A DNA stretch of 16,510 nt, taken from NCBI GenBank assembly GCA_028065135.1, contig JAPTWR010000173.1, positions 1-16,510 of the forward strand, written 5' to 3'. The position numbers and the translations under genes were made by a program. Each line of letters begins with the position of its first letter. The first letter of the stretch is position 1. The notes beneath the pieces are model-generated. The model searched no databases. It was not told the origin of the DNA and worked only from the letters and a program-made list of their open reading frames with translations. Positions 1-7,923 of this stretch are shown here, in pieces. Origin of the DNA: Acidithiobacillus sp. GTDB lineage: Bacteria > Pseudomonadota > Gammaproteobacteria > Acidithiobacillales > Acidithiobacillaceae.

Positions 1-114
1 GACATGGATTGGGCAGCGTTCGAAGCATTTGATTTTGACAAAGGCAGCATTCGAGCGAATATTCACTTTTATCTTCGGTATTTGCAGCCGTACAGGCACT
101 GGCGAATGTCATGA
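1..114 (+). CDS. 3' end of an unidentified protein gene (partial)
   Basis: Frame 1 is open from the first base to a TGA at 112-114, giving the last 37 residues of a protein that begins outside the window. The tail is aromatic-rich and ends YLQPYRHWRMS. Its stop overlaps the kup start as ATGA (111-114), the same coupling used throughout this window, which supports both the reading frame and co-transcription with kup. I do not recognise the family and assign no function. Only 38 codons are visible, so a chance open frame cannot be excluded. Confidence 0.55.
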   Translation, partial: DMDWAAFEAFDFDKGSIRANIHFYLRYLQPYRHWRMS

Positions 115-2012
115 ACGACCAGAAAGAAACCCTTCCCCTGCTGGCTATGGCCACCCTCGGCGTGGTCTTCGGGGACATCGGCACGAGTCCGCTTTACACC
201 CTCAGCGCCTGTCTGTCCGCCATGTCCTTGCCCCCCACGGCGGCGAATCTCCAAGGTATCCTTTCCTTGATTTTTTGGACTCTGGTGCTGGTCGTGAGTG
301 TCAAATACGCCTGGGTGATCATGCGGGCGAACAATCAAGGCGAGGGCGGCGTCATGGCGCTGACCGCTCTGGCCGCCCATGCAACAGGGCATTCCGGACG
401 ATTGCGCTGGTGGATACTGAGTATTGGACTTTTGGGTGCGGCCCTTTTTTATGGAGATAGCATCATCACCCCAGCCATTTCAGTGCTGTCGGCCATGGAA
501 GGCATGGAAGTCGCCTCTCCAGCCTGGAAACCGCTGGTCCTCCCCCTGGCTCTGGGAGTGATCATTGGACTCTTTCTGGTCCAACGTCGCGGTACGGCGG
601 CCATTAGTCACCTCTTCGGTCCGAGCATGCTGGTATGGTTCCTGCTGCTTTTTGGTTCCGGACTGACCTGGATCATCGCTGATCCACAGATATTGCTTGC
701 GCTCAACCCGTGGTACGCCCTGCATTTTTTCGGAATACACGGCATCGGTGGGTTGGTGATCCTGGGCGCTGTAGTCCTCGCCGTCACCGGGGCAGAGGCG
801 CTCTACGCCGATATGGGTCATTTTGGTGCGCGTCCCATCCGCATGGCTTGGTATTTTCTGGTGCTACCCGCCCTGGCCCTCAATTATCTCGGCCAGGGCG
901 CCTTGCTGGAGATCAACCCTTCGGCTGCTCAGAATCCCTTTTTCCGGCTCTTCCCCGCCTGGGCGACTCTGCCTATGGTGGTGATATCGGGCATCGCTAC
1001 AGTGATTGCCTCGCAAGCGGTGATTTCCGGAGCCTATTCCGCGACACGCCAAGCCCTGCTGCTAGGTTACGTGCCACGTCTGACCATCATTCACACCTCG
1101 GCATCCGAGCGCGGGCAGATCTATCTTCCAGGACTCAACGGGGTCCTGATGGTGGCGGTTATCGCGGCGATTCTCTGGTTCGGGTCTTCGAACGCGCTGA
1201 GTTTCGCCTATGGTACGGCGGTTACCGGCACCATGCTACTGACCACCGTTCTGGTCTTCTTCGTCGCCCGCCACAGTTGGCAGTGGCCGCTGTGGAAAGC
1301 TGGCCTTTTCTGCGGCTTCTTTATCCTGCTGGACGGGATATTTTTCGGCGCAAATTTATTGAAACTCGTGGCAGGAGGATGGTTCCCACTGATGATCGGC
1401 CTGGTAGTTTTCACGACCATGTCGACATGGCGATGGGGACGGGAGATACTCGCCCGCAAACTGTATCCGGATGCCATCTCGGTGGAGGCCTTTCTGAGCG
1501 GCGTCACCCCTATCGAGCCTATCCGTGTCCCGGGCACGGCGGTATACCTGACAGTACGCGAGCACGGCGTTCCGCATGCCATGCTGCATAACCTGAAACA
1601 CAACCGAGTGCTTCATGAACGGGTCATCATCCTCACCGTCAAATTTGAAGATGAGCCACGCACCCTTCCCACGGCCCGCTTGGCGGTTCTGGATTATGGA
1701 CAAGGCGTCTATCGTTTCACTGCCCGTTATGGATTCATGGAGCAACCCGATATTCCAGAGACGCTGAAGTCCGCGGAGAGTCCGAACTTCCGATGGAACC
1801 CATCGGATACCACCTATTTTGCCTCCCGCCAACGGGTGATTCCGACCGCCGACGCTGGCCTGGCCTTATGGCGAGAACAACTTTTCGCCATCCTGCTCCG
1901 TTTTTCTACCAACGCCACCGACTTTTTCCGGCTCCCGCCCAACCAGGTGATGGAACTGGGGGATGTTGTCGAGCTTGCGCATAGGGTGTCCGACGCACCT
2001 AAGCGGGGTTAG
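111..2012 (+). CDS. kup: Kup-type low-affinity potassium transporter
   Basis: This 633-residue inner-membrane protein belongs to the KUP/HAK/KT family, which takes up potassium, usually with protons. Family signatures are visible: GDIGTSPLYT at residues 21-30, NNQGEGGVMAL at 74-84, GDSIITPAISVLSAMEG at 115-131 and TGAEALYADMGHFG at 226-239. About twelve hydrophobic segments fill the first 450 residues, followed by a roughly 180-residue soluble C-terminal part, as expected for the family. Length is normal. The ATG at 111 sits in an ATGA overlap with the preceding gene; no strong Shine-Dalgarno is seen, so translation may depend on that coupling. In an acidophile, potassium uptake would help build the inside-positive membrane potential (inference). 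The gene converges with the minus-strand gene ending at 2038, and I see no terminator in the 25 bp between them. Confidence 0.95.
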   Translation: MNDQKETLPLLAMATLGVVFGDIGTSPLYTLSACLSAMSLPPTAANLQGILSLIFWTLVLVVSVKYAWVIMRANNQGEGGVMALTALAAHATGHSGRLRWWILSIGLLGAALFYGDSIITPAISVLSAMEGMEVASPAWKPLVLPLALGVIIGLFLVQRRGTAAISHLFGPSMLVWFLLLFGSGLTWIIADPQILLALNPWYALHFFGIHGIGGLVILGAVVLAVTGAEALYADMGHFGARPIRMAWYFLVLPALALNYLGQGALLEINPSAAQNPFFRLFPAWATLPMVVISGIATVIASQAVISGAYSATRQALLLGYVPRLTIIHTSASERGQIYLPGLNGVLMVAVIAAILWFGSSNALSFAYGTAVTGTMLLTTVLVFFVARHSWQWPLWKAGLFCGFFILLDGIFFGANLLKLVAGGWFPLMIGLVVFTTMSTWRWGREILARKLYPDAISVEAFLSGVTPIEPIRVPGTAVYLTVREHGVPHAMLHNLKHNRVLHERVIILTVKFEDEPRTLPTARLAVLDYGQGVYRFTARYGFMEQPDIPETLKSAESPNFRWNPSDTTYFASRQRVIPTADAGLALWREQLFAILLRFSTNATDFFRLPPNQVMELGDVVELAHRVSDAPKRG

Positions 2013-2037
2013 GGGGTTAGGGAACAGGCCTACAAAA

Positions 2038-2466
2038 TCAGGAAAACCAACGCAGGAATGCTGCGGCAGTGAGGGCGGTGACACCCAAGCCGAAATCAGA
2101 ACCCAGGATCCAACGCTGCACTGCCCCCGACCATCCACGCTCAAAATACAGGTAGACCATCCCGAGGATGATACCCAGAACTGCGCAAGCCATTTTGAGA
2201 AACAGGGCCGTCAGAGCGATCCCGTGAATGTCGGGCAAACGGCCATCATAGTAATAGCTGGTAGCCCCAAAAAGGATACCGGTCACCCCTTGGTTTACCC
2301 ATCCCAAAGTGATTACCCACACCAGCGTCCTCTGCATGCCAGGAGAACGGCGCGCCAGCAAAAGCGCCGCGGCGCCTCCGCCCACGATGGCCACCGCCCC
2401 CAAGTTGTGCAACGCCTGAATGCAGGCATAGAGCAAAAGCTGGGCGCTGAAGAAAAAGCCCGGCAT
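2038..2466 (-). CDS. Four-helix integral membrane protein, CopD/DUF2269-like by eye
   Basis: This 142-residue protein is very hydrophobic, with about four predicted transmembrane segments at residues 15-37, 46-68, 82-107 and 123-140. The ALHNLGAVAIVGGGAA stretch in the first helix and the LFLKMACAVLGIILG stretch in the third recall small CopD or DUF2269-like membrane proteins, but this is weak resemblance only. It starts two bases after the stop of the secreted-protein gene at 2469-2897 (TAA, AA, ATG), so the two are probably translated together and may act together at the cytoplasmic membrane. It has no clear ribosome-binding site of its own. Substrate and role are unknown. Confidence 0.75.
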   Translation of the reverse strand: MPGFFFSAQLLLYACIQALHNLGAVAIVGGGAAALLLARRSPGMQRTLVWVITLGWVNQGVTGILFGATSYYYDGRLPDIHGIALTALFLKMACAVLGIILGMVYLYFERGWSGAVQRWILGSDFGLGVTALTAAAFLRWFS

Positions 2467-2468
2467 TT

Positions 2469-2897
2469 TTACTTAACCGTAACCACAATGCACCGGTTGA
2501 CCCCAATGAGAACATGGGCCGCTGTAGCCTCTTTGATGCAAATAGTGTGTGTGCCGGGCGCCAACTTGCCTACAGAAAAGTTACCTTTCAATTCATGGCT
2601 CAAGCCAGCCATGTGGTTATCAACATAGACATGGATATGATTGCCGTTGGGGGCCAGAGTGACATCATAGGACAGGACCACGGAGGTACCGGCACTGAGT
2701 TGTGCACCATTGACAGGAGAAAGAATCTTGATATATTTTTTTCCGGACTCCGTGGTACCGCTTCCTCCGGTCGCTTTGTCCATATTGCCCACGGCAGGCT
2801 GCGATGGATGTCCAACTGCAGCCTCGGACGGAACCATCGTCGAGCTTAATGCCGCGGCGGCAAGCACCCATAGGATGCGGGAAATATTTGGGTTCAT
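2469..2897 (-). CDS. Secreted or periplasmic small beta-domain protein, function unknown
   Basis: This 142-residue protein begins with a signal peptide: a short N-region, a hydrophobic core LWVLAAAALSS at residues 9-19, and a likely cleavage site near SEA-A at 24-27. A Gly/Ser/Thr-rich linker follows. The domain from about residue 54 to 142 reads as an Ig-like beta sandwich, with SPVNGAQLSAGTSVVLSYDV near 60-79, HIHVYVDNHMAGL at 87-99 and APGTHTICIKEA at 113-124. The HxHVYVD pattern occurs in uncharacterised extracytoplasmic DUF families (DUF4399/DUF6130-like, from memory). Histidines 87 and 89 and cysteines 120 and 136 could bind metal or form a disulfide (inference). The start is well supported by GGAGG at 2904-2908, six bases upstream. 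It is the first gene of a pair with the membrane protein at 2038-2466. Confidence 0.78.
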   Translation of the reverse strand: MNPNISRILWVLAAAALSSTMVPSEAAVGHPSQPAVGNMDKATGGSGTTESGKKYIKILSPVNGAQLSAGTSVVLSYDVTLAPNGNHIHVYVDNHMAGLSHELKGNFSVGKLAPGTHTICIKEATAAHVLIGVNRCIVVTVK

Positions 2898-3166
2898 AAG
2901 GCACCTCCAGTGCGCGCCAGTCTAGTGGTAAGGCAGGATTTATCCCCACACCTCAAGTTTTCAGTATAGGAGATTGGTGGCGCAATGGAACACCCCTCGC
3001 ACCGAGTAAATCATGATCGCGAAATAGGGGATTTACTTCAGCAGTCGCGTAGTTTTTTGAAGCCGTTCGTTGCTGCGATTCCAGGCGCGCTTTGAAGCGC
3101 TGCCACTGCGACCAGACGATTCGAATCAATTCAAAGCGAACGCCGATGGTCACATATTCCTCCCGC
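2898..3166. other. Gap between pyrC' and the secreted-protein gene
   Basis: These 269 bases hold the candidate small ORF at 2953-3153, described separately, and the leader of the minus-strand gene starting at 2897. A minus-strand TATACT (2963-2968) could be a -10 element for that gene, but no matching -35 at normal spacing was found. The short inverted repeat GCGCTT-TG-AAGCGC near 3088-3101 lacks a T-tract. No intrinsic terminator was seen for the long upstream operon. Confidence 0.4.
2953..3153 (-). CDS. Possible small protein gene at the end of the gltA-pyrC' operon
   Basis: A GTG-started frame of 66 codons begins 13 bases after the pyrC' stop. GGAGG at 3159-3163 lies five bases upstream of the GTG, almost ideal spacing, and fits the chain of coupled genes before it. 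The product would be basic and soluble, with an amphipathic-looking segment FELIRIVWSQWQRFKARLE at about residues 7-25 and a polar tail ending PILKT. I recognise no family. The same frame is open further upstream inside pyrC', so openness alone is weak evidence. The ribosome-binding site is the main support, and a fortuitous purine run is the alternative. Confidence 0.35.
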   Translation of the reverse strand: MTIGVRFELIRIVWSQWQRFKARLESQQRTASKNYATAEVNPLFRDHDLLGARGVPLRHQSPILKT

Positions 3167-4441
3167 TCACCCTCGAAAAACCATCCGCCCCGCCACCAAT
3201 GTATATCGTACCTGCCCGCGCAATTCCCATTGTCCATAAGGAAGATTCCGCCCGCGGCTCCACTGACGCCCTGTCTCTACCGTGAAGTAGGAGTCCGGAT
3301 CGAAGATACAGAAGTCAGCGGTGGCACCGACCGCCAGGGATGGCACTGGCAAACCAAGGGCTTGGGCCGGGCCGACGCTCAGCAAGTGCAGCACCGTCAT
3401 TAAATCCAACACCCCTTCATCCACCAGACGCAGCGCCAGGGGCAGGAGCCATTCCACGGCAGCAATGCCGAATGGCGCCTGGGTGAAAGTCATGCCTTCC
3501 CGGTCCACCCCCCAGGGGTTGTGATCACTACTGATGGCCGTTATAGCACCCATGGCAATGGCGTGCCGCAGTGCGTCGCGCTCTGCGACGGCGCGTAAAG
3601 GCGGCAAGATCTTGGCGTGGAGATTGAAGAAACCGATATCCTGCTCGCTGAGCAGCAGGTGATGGATACTCACCCCGCAAGTCACCGGCTCACCACGCTG
3701 CCGGGCCGCCACAACCTCGGCCACCGCCGCAGCGATACTCAAGTGCGGAAAATGGATGGGGCAACCGCTGAGCGCGGCAATGGCGATATCCCGCTGCACG
3801 CCGATCTGCTCCGCCGCGGCCGGGCGTCCGCTCAGGCCTAAACGGATGCTCAGACGGCCTTCGTGCATCACCCCGTTGGCAGCCAACTCCGGCTCTTCAC
3901 CATGGAGTAATACGGGCAAGCCCAAATCCGCTGCGTAACTCAGCGCCAGCCGCAACAAGGCCGCGCTGAGCACGGGCTCCTTGGCCTGACTGAAGGCGAT
4001 AGCACCGGCCGCTGCCAAACCCGCCATCTCCGTCAGCGCCGTGCCCTGAAGCTGCGTAGTAAGGGCACCGGACAGATGCACATTGGCCAAGGCCAGACGA
4101 TCCGCCAGAATGCGCTGTTCCTGCAAAACGGCCGGGATGTCGGCCATCGGCAGAGTGTCCGGGCGCAGTAGAACCTGCGTCACGCCACCGGCTACCGCCG
4201 CACGCAACTCACTGGCGAGGTCACCATCCCGACCGTGACCTGGGGTATGCGCCTGAAAAGACGTTTCAATGAATCCTGGGCAGGCAATCAAGCCCGTGCC
4301 ATCCAGCACTTCTCCTGCCGTAAAGTCAGGGGGCAGCATACCTCGTGCGACAATCCGACCGCCCGCCACGGCCAGATCAGTAACCGCATCAAAGCCGTCA
4401 CTGGGATCCATGACCCGAATATTACGGATGATTCTGTGCAT
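3167..4441 (-). CDS. pyrC': Non-catalytic dihydroorotase-like protein (PyrC')
   Basis: This 424-residue protein has the class I dihydroorotase fold of the amidohydrolase superfamily but lacks key catalytic residues. The metal-binding HxH, normally in a DLHVHxREPG context, is replaced by Ser61-Phe-Gln63 in ETSFQAHTPG (59-68). The bridging Asp of the FTDDG motif becomes Ala153 (FSQAK, 150-154). Other ligand positions remain: His180, His233 (HFPHLS) and Asp306 (SSDHNPW). In Pseudomonas such PyrC' proteins are inactive in catalysis and serve as structural partners of aspartate carbamoyltransferase (established); the same is inferred here, since pyrB lies directly upstream. A true dihydroorotase should be encoded elsewhere. 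The ATG at 4441 was chosen because GGGGAG lies eight bases upstream at the end of pyrB, five bases separate the genes, and the first residues (MHRIIRNIRV) match the family N-terminus. Confidence 0.88.
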   Translation of the reverse strand: MHRIIRNIRVMDPSDGFDAVTDLAVAGGRIVARGMLPPDFTAGEVLDGTGLIACPGFIETSFQAHTPGHGRDGDLASELRAAVAGGVTQVLLRPDTLPMADIPAVLQEQRILADRLALANVHLSGALTTQLQGTALTEMAGLAAAGAIAFSQAKEPVLSAALLRLALSYAADLGLPVLLHGEEPELAANGVMHEGRLSIRLGLSGRPAAAEQIGVQRDIAIAALSGCPIHFPHLSIAAAVAEVVAARQRGEPVTCGVSIHHLLLSEQDIGFFNLHAKILPPLRAVAERDALRHAIAMGAITAISSDHNPWGVDREGMTFTQAPFGIAAVEWLLPLALRLVDEGVLDLMTVLHLLSVGPAQALGLPVPSLAVGATADFCIFDPDSYFTVETGRQWSRGRNLPYGQWELRGQVRYTLVAGRMVFRG

Positions 4442-4446
4442 GGATT

Positions 4447-5433
4447 TCACTCCCCGCCCGCCGCGCCAGCGAGGATGGTGAGCACCGCCATCCGCATCGC
4501 CAGGCCATGGGCTACCTGTTGGAGAATCACCGACTGAGCACCATCGGCCACCTCCGAGGCGATCTCCACCCCGCGATTCATAGGACCGGGATGCAGCACC
4601 AGCGCGCCTTGAGCTGCCCACTGCAAGCGCTCCGGTGTCAGCCCGAAACGGTGATAAAATTCATTCAGACTGGGCAGACGGTGCGACGCCATGCGCTCCC
4701 GTTGCAGGCGCAGGGCGCAAATCACATCCACCCCGCGCAGACCGGCCTGCAGATCGTGGTAAACATGCACGCCCAGCGCCGAAAGCTCTTCGGGCACCAA
4801 GGTGCGCGGGCCGATGACGCGAATTTCCGGGCAACCGAGAATGGACAAGGCATGAATCTGCGAGCGTGCCACCCGCGAATGGAGCACATCGCCGACGATG
4901 GCCACCACTCGGTTTTCAATCGGCCCCGCCAGGCGACGGATGGTGAACACATCCAGTAAGGCCTGGGTGGGATGGGCATGCTGACCGTCACCGGCATTCA
5001 CCACCAGTGCCGAGTCGCCGAGATGGCAAGCGATCAGATGGGCTGCTCCCGCTTCGGGATGACGGAGGACGAAACCATCCACCTGCATGGCCATCAAATT
5101 ATCGACGGTATCAATGAGGGATTCACCCTTGCTGGCACTACTCGTGCTGACCGCAATATTCAGCACATCCGCCGAGAGGCGCTTGGCGGCCAGCTCGAAG
5201 GTGCTGCGGGTCCGCGTGCTGTTCTCAAAAAAGAGATTGACGATGGTGCGGCCACGCAGGGTGGGGGTCTTTTTGACACTGCGATGGGCAATACTGAGGA
5301 AAGATTCCGCCGTATCGAGAATCTGCAGTAACTCGCGCTCCCGAAGCCCTTCGGTACTGAGCAGATGACGCAAACGGCCCTGGGCGTCGTATTGCGGGTT
5401 TCCTTCACCAAAACGAAAGGTGGCGGCGCTCAT
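4447..5433 (-). CDS. pyrB: Aspartate carbamoyltransferase catalytic subunit
   Basis: This 328-residue enzyme transfers the carbamoyl group of carbamoyl phosphate to aspartate, the committed step of pyrimidine synthesis in the cytoplasm. Visible motifs are the carbamoyl-phosphate loop FFENSTRTR at 68-76, the SASKGES loop at 99-105, HPTQALLD at 154-161, LRLQRER at 241-247 and HPGPMNRG at 281-288. A roughly 20-residue N-terminal extension precedes the core. Its ATG overlaps the pyrR stop as ATGA, and pyrC' follows after five bases. No pyrI regulatory-subunit gene is adjacent. Together with PyrC' this suggests the class A, Pseudomonas-type complex of PyrB with inactive PyrC' (inference from context). 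Confidence 0.96.
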   Translation of the reverse strand: MSAATFRFGEGNPQYDAQGRLRHLLSTEGLRERELLQILDTAESFLSIAHRSVKKTPTLRGRTIVNLFFENSTRTRSTFELAAKRLSADVLNIAVSTSSASKGESLIDTVDNLMAMQVDGFVLRHPEAGAAHLIACHLGDSALVVNAGDGQHAHPTQALLDVFTIRRLAGPIENRVVAIVGDVLHSRVARSQIHALSILGCPEIRVIGPRTLVPEELSALGVHVYHDLQAGLRGVDVICALRLQRERMASHRLPSLNEFYHRFGLTPERLQWAAQGALVLHPGPMNRGVEIASEVADGAQSVILQQVAHGLAMRMAVLTILAGAAGGE

Positions 5434-5936
5434 GGCTGCAGCCTCCGCTGCTCCAGTTCCAGACGCAAGGGCTCGGGGCCGCGCAGCTTGATGTGCGCGC
5501 CCGCTGTGGCATTCAGGCGTAACGCCGCCACATCAGCGGCCACTGGCAGTTCGTGCCCGCCGCGATCCACCAGCACCGCCAGGCGGATGCGGGCCGGTCG
5601 CCCATAGTCGAAGATTTCATTCATAGCGGCGCGCACGGTGCGACCGGTGTAGAGGACATCGTCCACCAGAATGATATCGCGGCCATCGACATCAAAGGGG
5701 ATATCCGAGGCGCGCACCTGCGGGTGCAGACCGATCTGGCTGAAGTCGTCGCGATAAAAAGAGATATCCACCTGCCCCAGGGGCTGCTGCAAACCGAGTG
5801 CGGCGTGCAGGGTGCGCGCCAGCCAGACACCGCCGGTAAAAATGCCGATCATCGCCGCCTGCTCCGGATCAATGAGGGGACGCAGATCACGCGCCATACC
5901 CGCTAACAGTGCAGTCACATCCCAGTCGGTCGTCAT
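5430..5936 (-). CDS. pyrR: PyrR: pyrimidine operon regulator / uracil phosphoribosyltransferase
   Basis: This 168-residue protein is a type I phosphoribosyltransferase of the PyrR family. The PRPP-binding signature [15 protein letters not shown] is at residues 91-105. [10 protein letters not shown] (31-40) and [16 protein letters not shown] (57-72) are typical of PyrR. In Gram-positive bacteria PyrR binds pyr mRNA to control attenuation. In Pseudomonas the gene also leads a pyrRBC' cluster, and its regulatory role there differs (established in outline). Here it is embedded in a longer operon: its ATG overlaps the ruvX stop (ATGA) and its stop overlaps pyrB (ATGA). No PyrR-type RNA-binding loop or attenuator can exist in a leader directly before it, so any regulation would have to act elsewhere, or the enzyme may work mainly in uracil salvage. 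Confidence 0.92.
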   Translation of the reverse strand: MTTDWDVTALLAGMARDLRPLIDPEQAAMIGIFTGGVWLARTLHAALGLQQPLGQVDISFYRDDFSQIGLHPQVRASDIPFDVDGRDIILVDDVLYTGRTVRAAMNEIFDYGRPARIRLAVLVDRGGHELPVAADVAALRLNATAGAHIKLRGPEPLRLELEQRRLQP

Positions 5937-6364
5937 GCGTCGCCTCGGGCATTATGAAAGGTCCACAAAATCTCGCAGGCCGCGGCTTGATCCAGCAAAC
6001 GGCCGCGTTTCTTTTGAGAAAAGTCGCGATCTTTCAGGACCAGCTCGGCGGCGTGGCTGCTCAGGCGCTCATCCACCCAATGGATAGGCAAGGAGAAGCG
6101 GCGCTGCAAACTTTCCGCGAATTTGCGCACCCGGCCCACCATGAAGCCCTCGCTGCCATCCATGTGCAGAGGCAGGCCCAGAACCAGCGCACGCGGCTGC
6201 CACTCCTTAAGAATACGGGCGAAGCCATCCCAGTCCGGGCCAGTTTCGCCATTGCGCAGGGTGGCAACCCCTTGCGGCGCCAAGCCCGACTCCCCCAGAA
6301 CCGCAATCCCGATCCGACGTTCACCGAAGTCTATCCCGAGCAGCGGCCCGTTCTGTTCAAGCAT
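5933..6364 (-). CDS. ruvX: RuvX/YqgF-family RNase H-fold nuclease
   Basis: The 143-residue product is a RuvC/RNase H-fold protein of the YqgF (RuvX) family, linked to 16S rRNA 5'-end maturation and Holliday-junction-like resolvase activity. Signatures are GIDFGERRIGIAV at 10-22 with catalytic Asp12, LVLGLPLHMDGSEG at 60-73, VDERLSS at 97-103 and LLDQAAACEIL at 123-133 with the last acidic residue Asp125. The frame is open further upstream, but I chose the ATG at 6364: it places GIDFG ten residues in, as in homologues, and overlaps the yqgE stop by eight bases, in keeping with neighbouring junctions. The sequence before it is GC-rich with a modest GGCGGG. Its TGA overlaps the pyrR ATG. Confidence 0.93.
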   Translation of the reverse strand: MLEQNGPLLGIDFGERRIGIAVLGESGLAPQGVATLRNGETGPDWDGFARILKEWQPRALVLGLPLHMDGSEGFMVGRVRKFAESLQRRFSLPIHWVDERLSSHAAELVLKDRDFSQKKRGRLLDQAAACEILWTFHNARGDA

Positions 6365-6914
6365 GACCCGCCGCACCACTGAGCAGACGCATATCCACTC
6401 CCAGCAAGCGCGCCGCGGCCTGCCAGCGCTCACTGGCGGGCAGATCAAAGACCACTGCCATATCCAGGGGGCCGTGCAGCCAGGCGTTTTCCTTCAGCTC
6501 CTCTTCCAGTTGCTGCGCGCCCCAGCCGGCATAGCCCAGGGTCAGCAGGTAACGCTGCGGCTCTTCGTGCTGGGCAATAGCCTGCAGAATATCCGGCGAG
6601 CTGGTCAACGCCAGGGCGTCATTAATCTCCAGACTGGAAAGCCATTCGCCACGCGGCGAGTGCAGGATAAATCCGTGCTGAGGCTGGATCGGCCCGCCCC
6701 AGTACACCGGACGATGAATCATTTCTTCAGAGGGCTGGATATCCACTGCACGCAGGGCATCAGACATATTGATATCCACCAGACGGTTGATGACCACACC
6801 CATAGCGCCCTCGGTATTGTGCTCGCACACCACGATCACGGTGCGATCAAAAACGCCGTCGTGCAGCTCAGGCATGGCAATGAGCAAATGATTTTTGAGG
6901 GAAGAGAAGGTCAT
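6357..6914 (-). CDS. yqgE: YqgE/AlgH family protein (UPF0301)
   Basis: This UPF0301 protein is about 185 residues long, the usual size. Family features are the N-terminal SSLKNHLLIAMPELHDGVF, CEHNTEGAMGVVINR, VYWGGPIQPQHGFILHS and LGYAGWGAQQLEEELKENAWL. Its biochemical role is not settled; the Pseudomonas homologue was named AlgH. The start is uncertain: ATG at 6914 gives MTFSSLKNH, while ATG at 6923 adds three residues (MGI). I prefer 6914 by comparison with the E. coli protein and because a weak GGGA lies just upstream. This is the only junction in the operon with a real gap: about 62-70 bases separate it from gshB, and that gap carries a dyad at 6931-6946. It overlaps ruvX by eight bases at its end. 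Confidence 0.9.
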   Translation of the reverse strand: MTFSSLKNHLLIAMPELHDGVFDRTVIVVCEHNTEGAMGVVINRLVDINMSDALRAVDIQPSEEMIHRPVYWGGPIQPQHGFILHSPRGEWLSSLEINDALALTSSPDILQAIAQHEEPQRYLLTLGYAGWGAQQLEEELKENAWLHGPLDMAVVFDLPASERWQAAARLLGVDMRLLSGAAGHA

Positions 6915-6930
6915 GATTCCCATGATACGT

Positions 6931-6946
6931 GTTTTCGCTCGAAAAC
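6931..6946. repeat. Inverted repeat in the gshB-yqgE gap
   Basis: GTTTTCG and CGAAAAC flank a two-base centre, a perfect 7-bp dyad that lies 7-16 bases upstream of the two possible yqgE starts. It could be a small mRNA hairpin affecting yqgE translation or a protein-binding dyad. It is not followed by a T-tract, so it is not an intrinsic terminator. It may be chance. Confidence 0.35.
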
Positions 6947-6984
6947 GGCAGGTGCCGGTGACCAGCCGCACGGGCATAGCGGCA

Positions 6985-7923
6985 TTATCGCCCCTGCTCC
7001 AGACGTTGCCAGAGCAAATCCGCGGCATCCACCCCGCAGAAACGCTTGATTTCCCGTGCCCCGGTGGGACTGGTGACATTGATTTCCGTCACATATCCGC
7101 CAATCACATCCAGGCCGACAAAAAGCAGGCCCGCGGCACGCAAGGCAGGCCCGATCGCCGCACAGATTTCCTGGTCACGGTCCGTAAGTTCCGCCGCAAC
7201 GGCCAGTGCTCCGGCCACCAGATTACCGCGAAAATCCGAGGCCGAAGGCACCCGCAGCATAGCACCCAACACGGGCACTCCATCCACCAGGAGGATACGC
7301 TTGTCGCCCGCGCGGATGGCAGGCAAGTAGCGCTGCGCCATCACATAATGTCGGCCCCAGCCCGTCACCGTCTCCAGAATGCTGCCGACATTGCGATCCT
7401 GCAAGTGCAAATAAAACACCCCTTCGCCACCCCGCGCCGAAAGCGGCTTGACGACAATCTCGCCATGCTCGGCGAGAAAGGCGCGCAAATCCCCAAGATC
7501 GCGACTGACCAGCAAGGGCGGCAGAAAATCCGGGAAATGCAGGGCATAGAGCTTTTCATTGGCATTGCGCAGACTGATCGGATCATTGACCACCCACGTA
7601 CCTGCATGCTCCAGCAAATAGCAGGCGGTAAGATATTCCAGATCAACGGGTGGGTCCTTACGCATCAGCACCACATCCATGTCAGAGAGGGGGCGTTCTT
7701 CCGGCTCACCCAGCGTGCAGTAGCCTTCCACACCATCGCGCGCGACCACGGCACTTAATCGCCCCCAGGCACCCCCATCACGCAGAAACAGGTCGGGCAG
7801 GGTAAACACCCAGCACTGGTGTCCGCGTGCCTGCGCCGCAAGAAGCATGGCGAAGGTCGTATCTTTAGCCGGTTTGATGCCAACGATAGGGTCCATGAGT
7901 ATAGCGGCCTTAAGCATGCTCAT
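6985..7923 (-). CDS. gshB: Glutathione synthetase
   Basis: This 312-residue ATP-grasp enzyme joins gamma-glutamylcysteine and glycine, the second step of glutathione synthesis. Motifs seen are LMDPIVGIKPAKDTTFAML at residues 9-27, LMRKDPPVDLEY at 86-97, NDPISLRNANEKLYALHFP at 113-131, the ATP-grasp loop VVKPLSARGGEGV at 157-169, and GLDVIGGYVTEINVTSPTG at 270-288. Length matches the E. coli enzyme. I chose ATG 7923 because it forms an ATGA overlap with the gshA stop and has GGAGG seven bases upstream. A second ATG at 7917, two codons later, is possible but worse spaced. Its upstream partner gshA makes its substrate, so the two reactions are translationally coupled. Confidence 0.96.
   Translation of the reverse strand: MSMLKAAILMDPIVGIKPAKDTTFAMLLAAQARGHQCWVFTLPDLFLRDGGAWGRLSAVVARDGVEGYCTLGEPEERPLSDMDVVLMRKDPPVDLEYLTACYLLEHAGTWVVNDPISLRNANEKLYALHFPDFLPPLLVSRDLGDLRAFLAEHGEIVVKPLSARGGEGVFYLHLQDRNVGSILETVTGWGRHYVMAQRYLPAIRAGDKRILLVDGVPVLGAMLRVPSASDFRGNLVAGALAVAAELTDRDQEICAAIGPALRAAGLLFVGLDVIGGYVTEINVTSPTGAREIKRFCGVDAADLLWQRLEQGR

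Noticed and set aside
710..1591. Second plus-strand frame of 293 codons inside kup
   Set aside because: Arg-rich shadow of the kup frame, with no family match.
4442..4621. Longer pyrC' beginning 60 codons upstream inside pyrB
   Set aside because: The extra residues are Gly/Arg/Ser-rich out-of-frame pyrB sequence; the GGGGAG site and family N-terminus fix the start at 4441.
6365..6448. Longer ruvX with 28 extra N-terminal residues
   Set aside because: The extension overlaps yqgE deeply and has no family similarity; the ATG at 6364 puts GIDFG at the normal distance.
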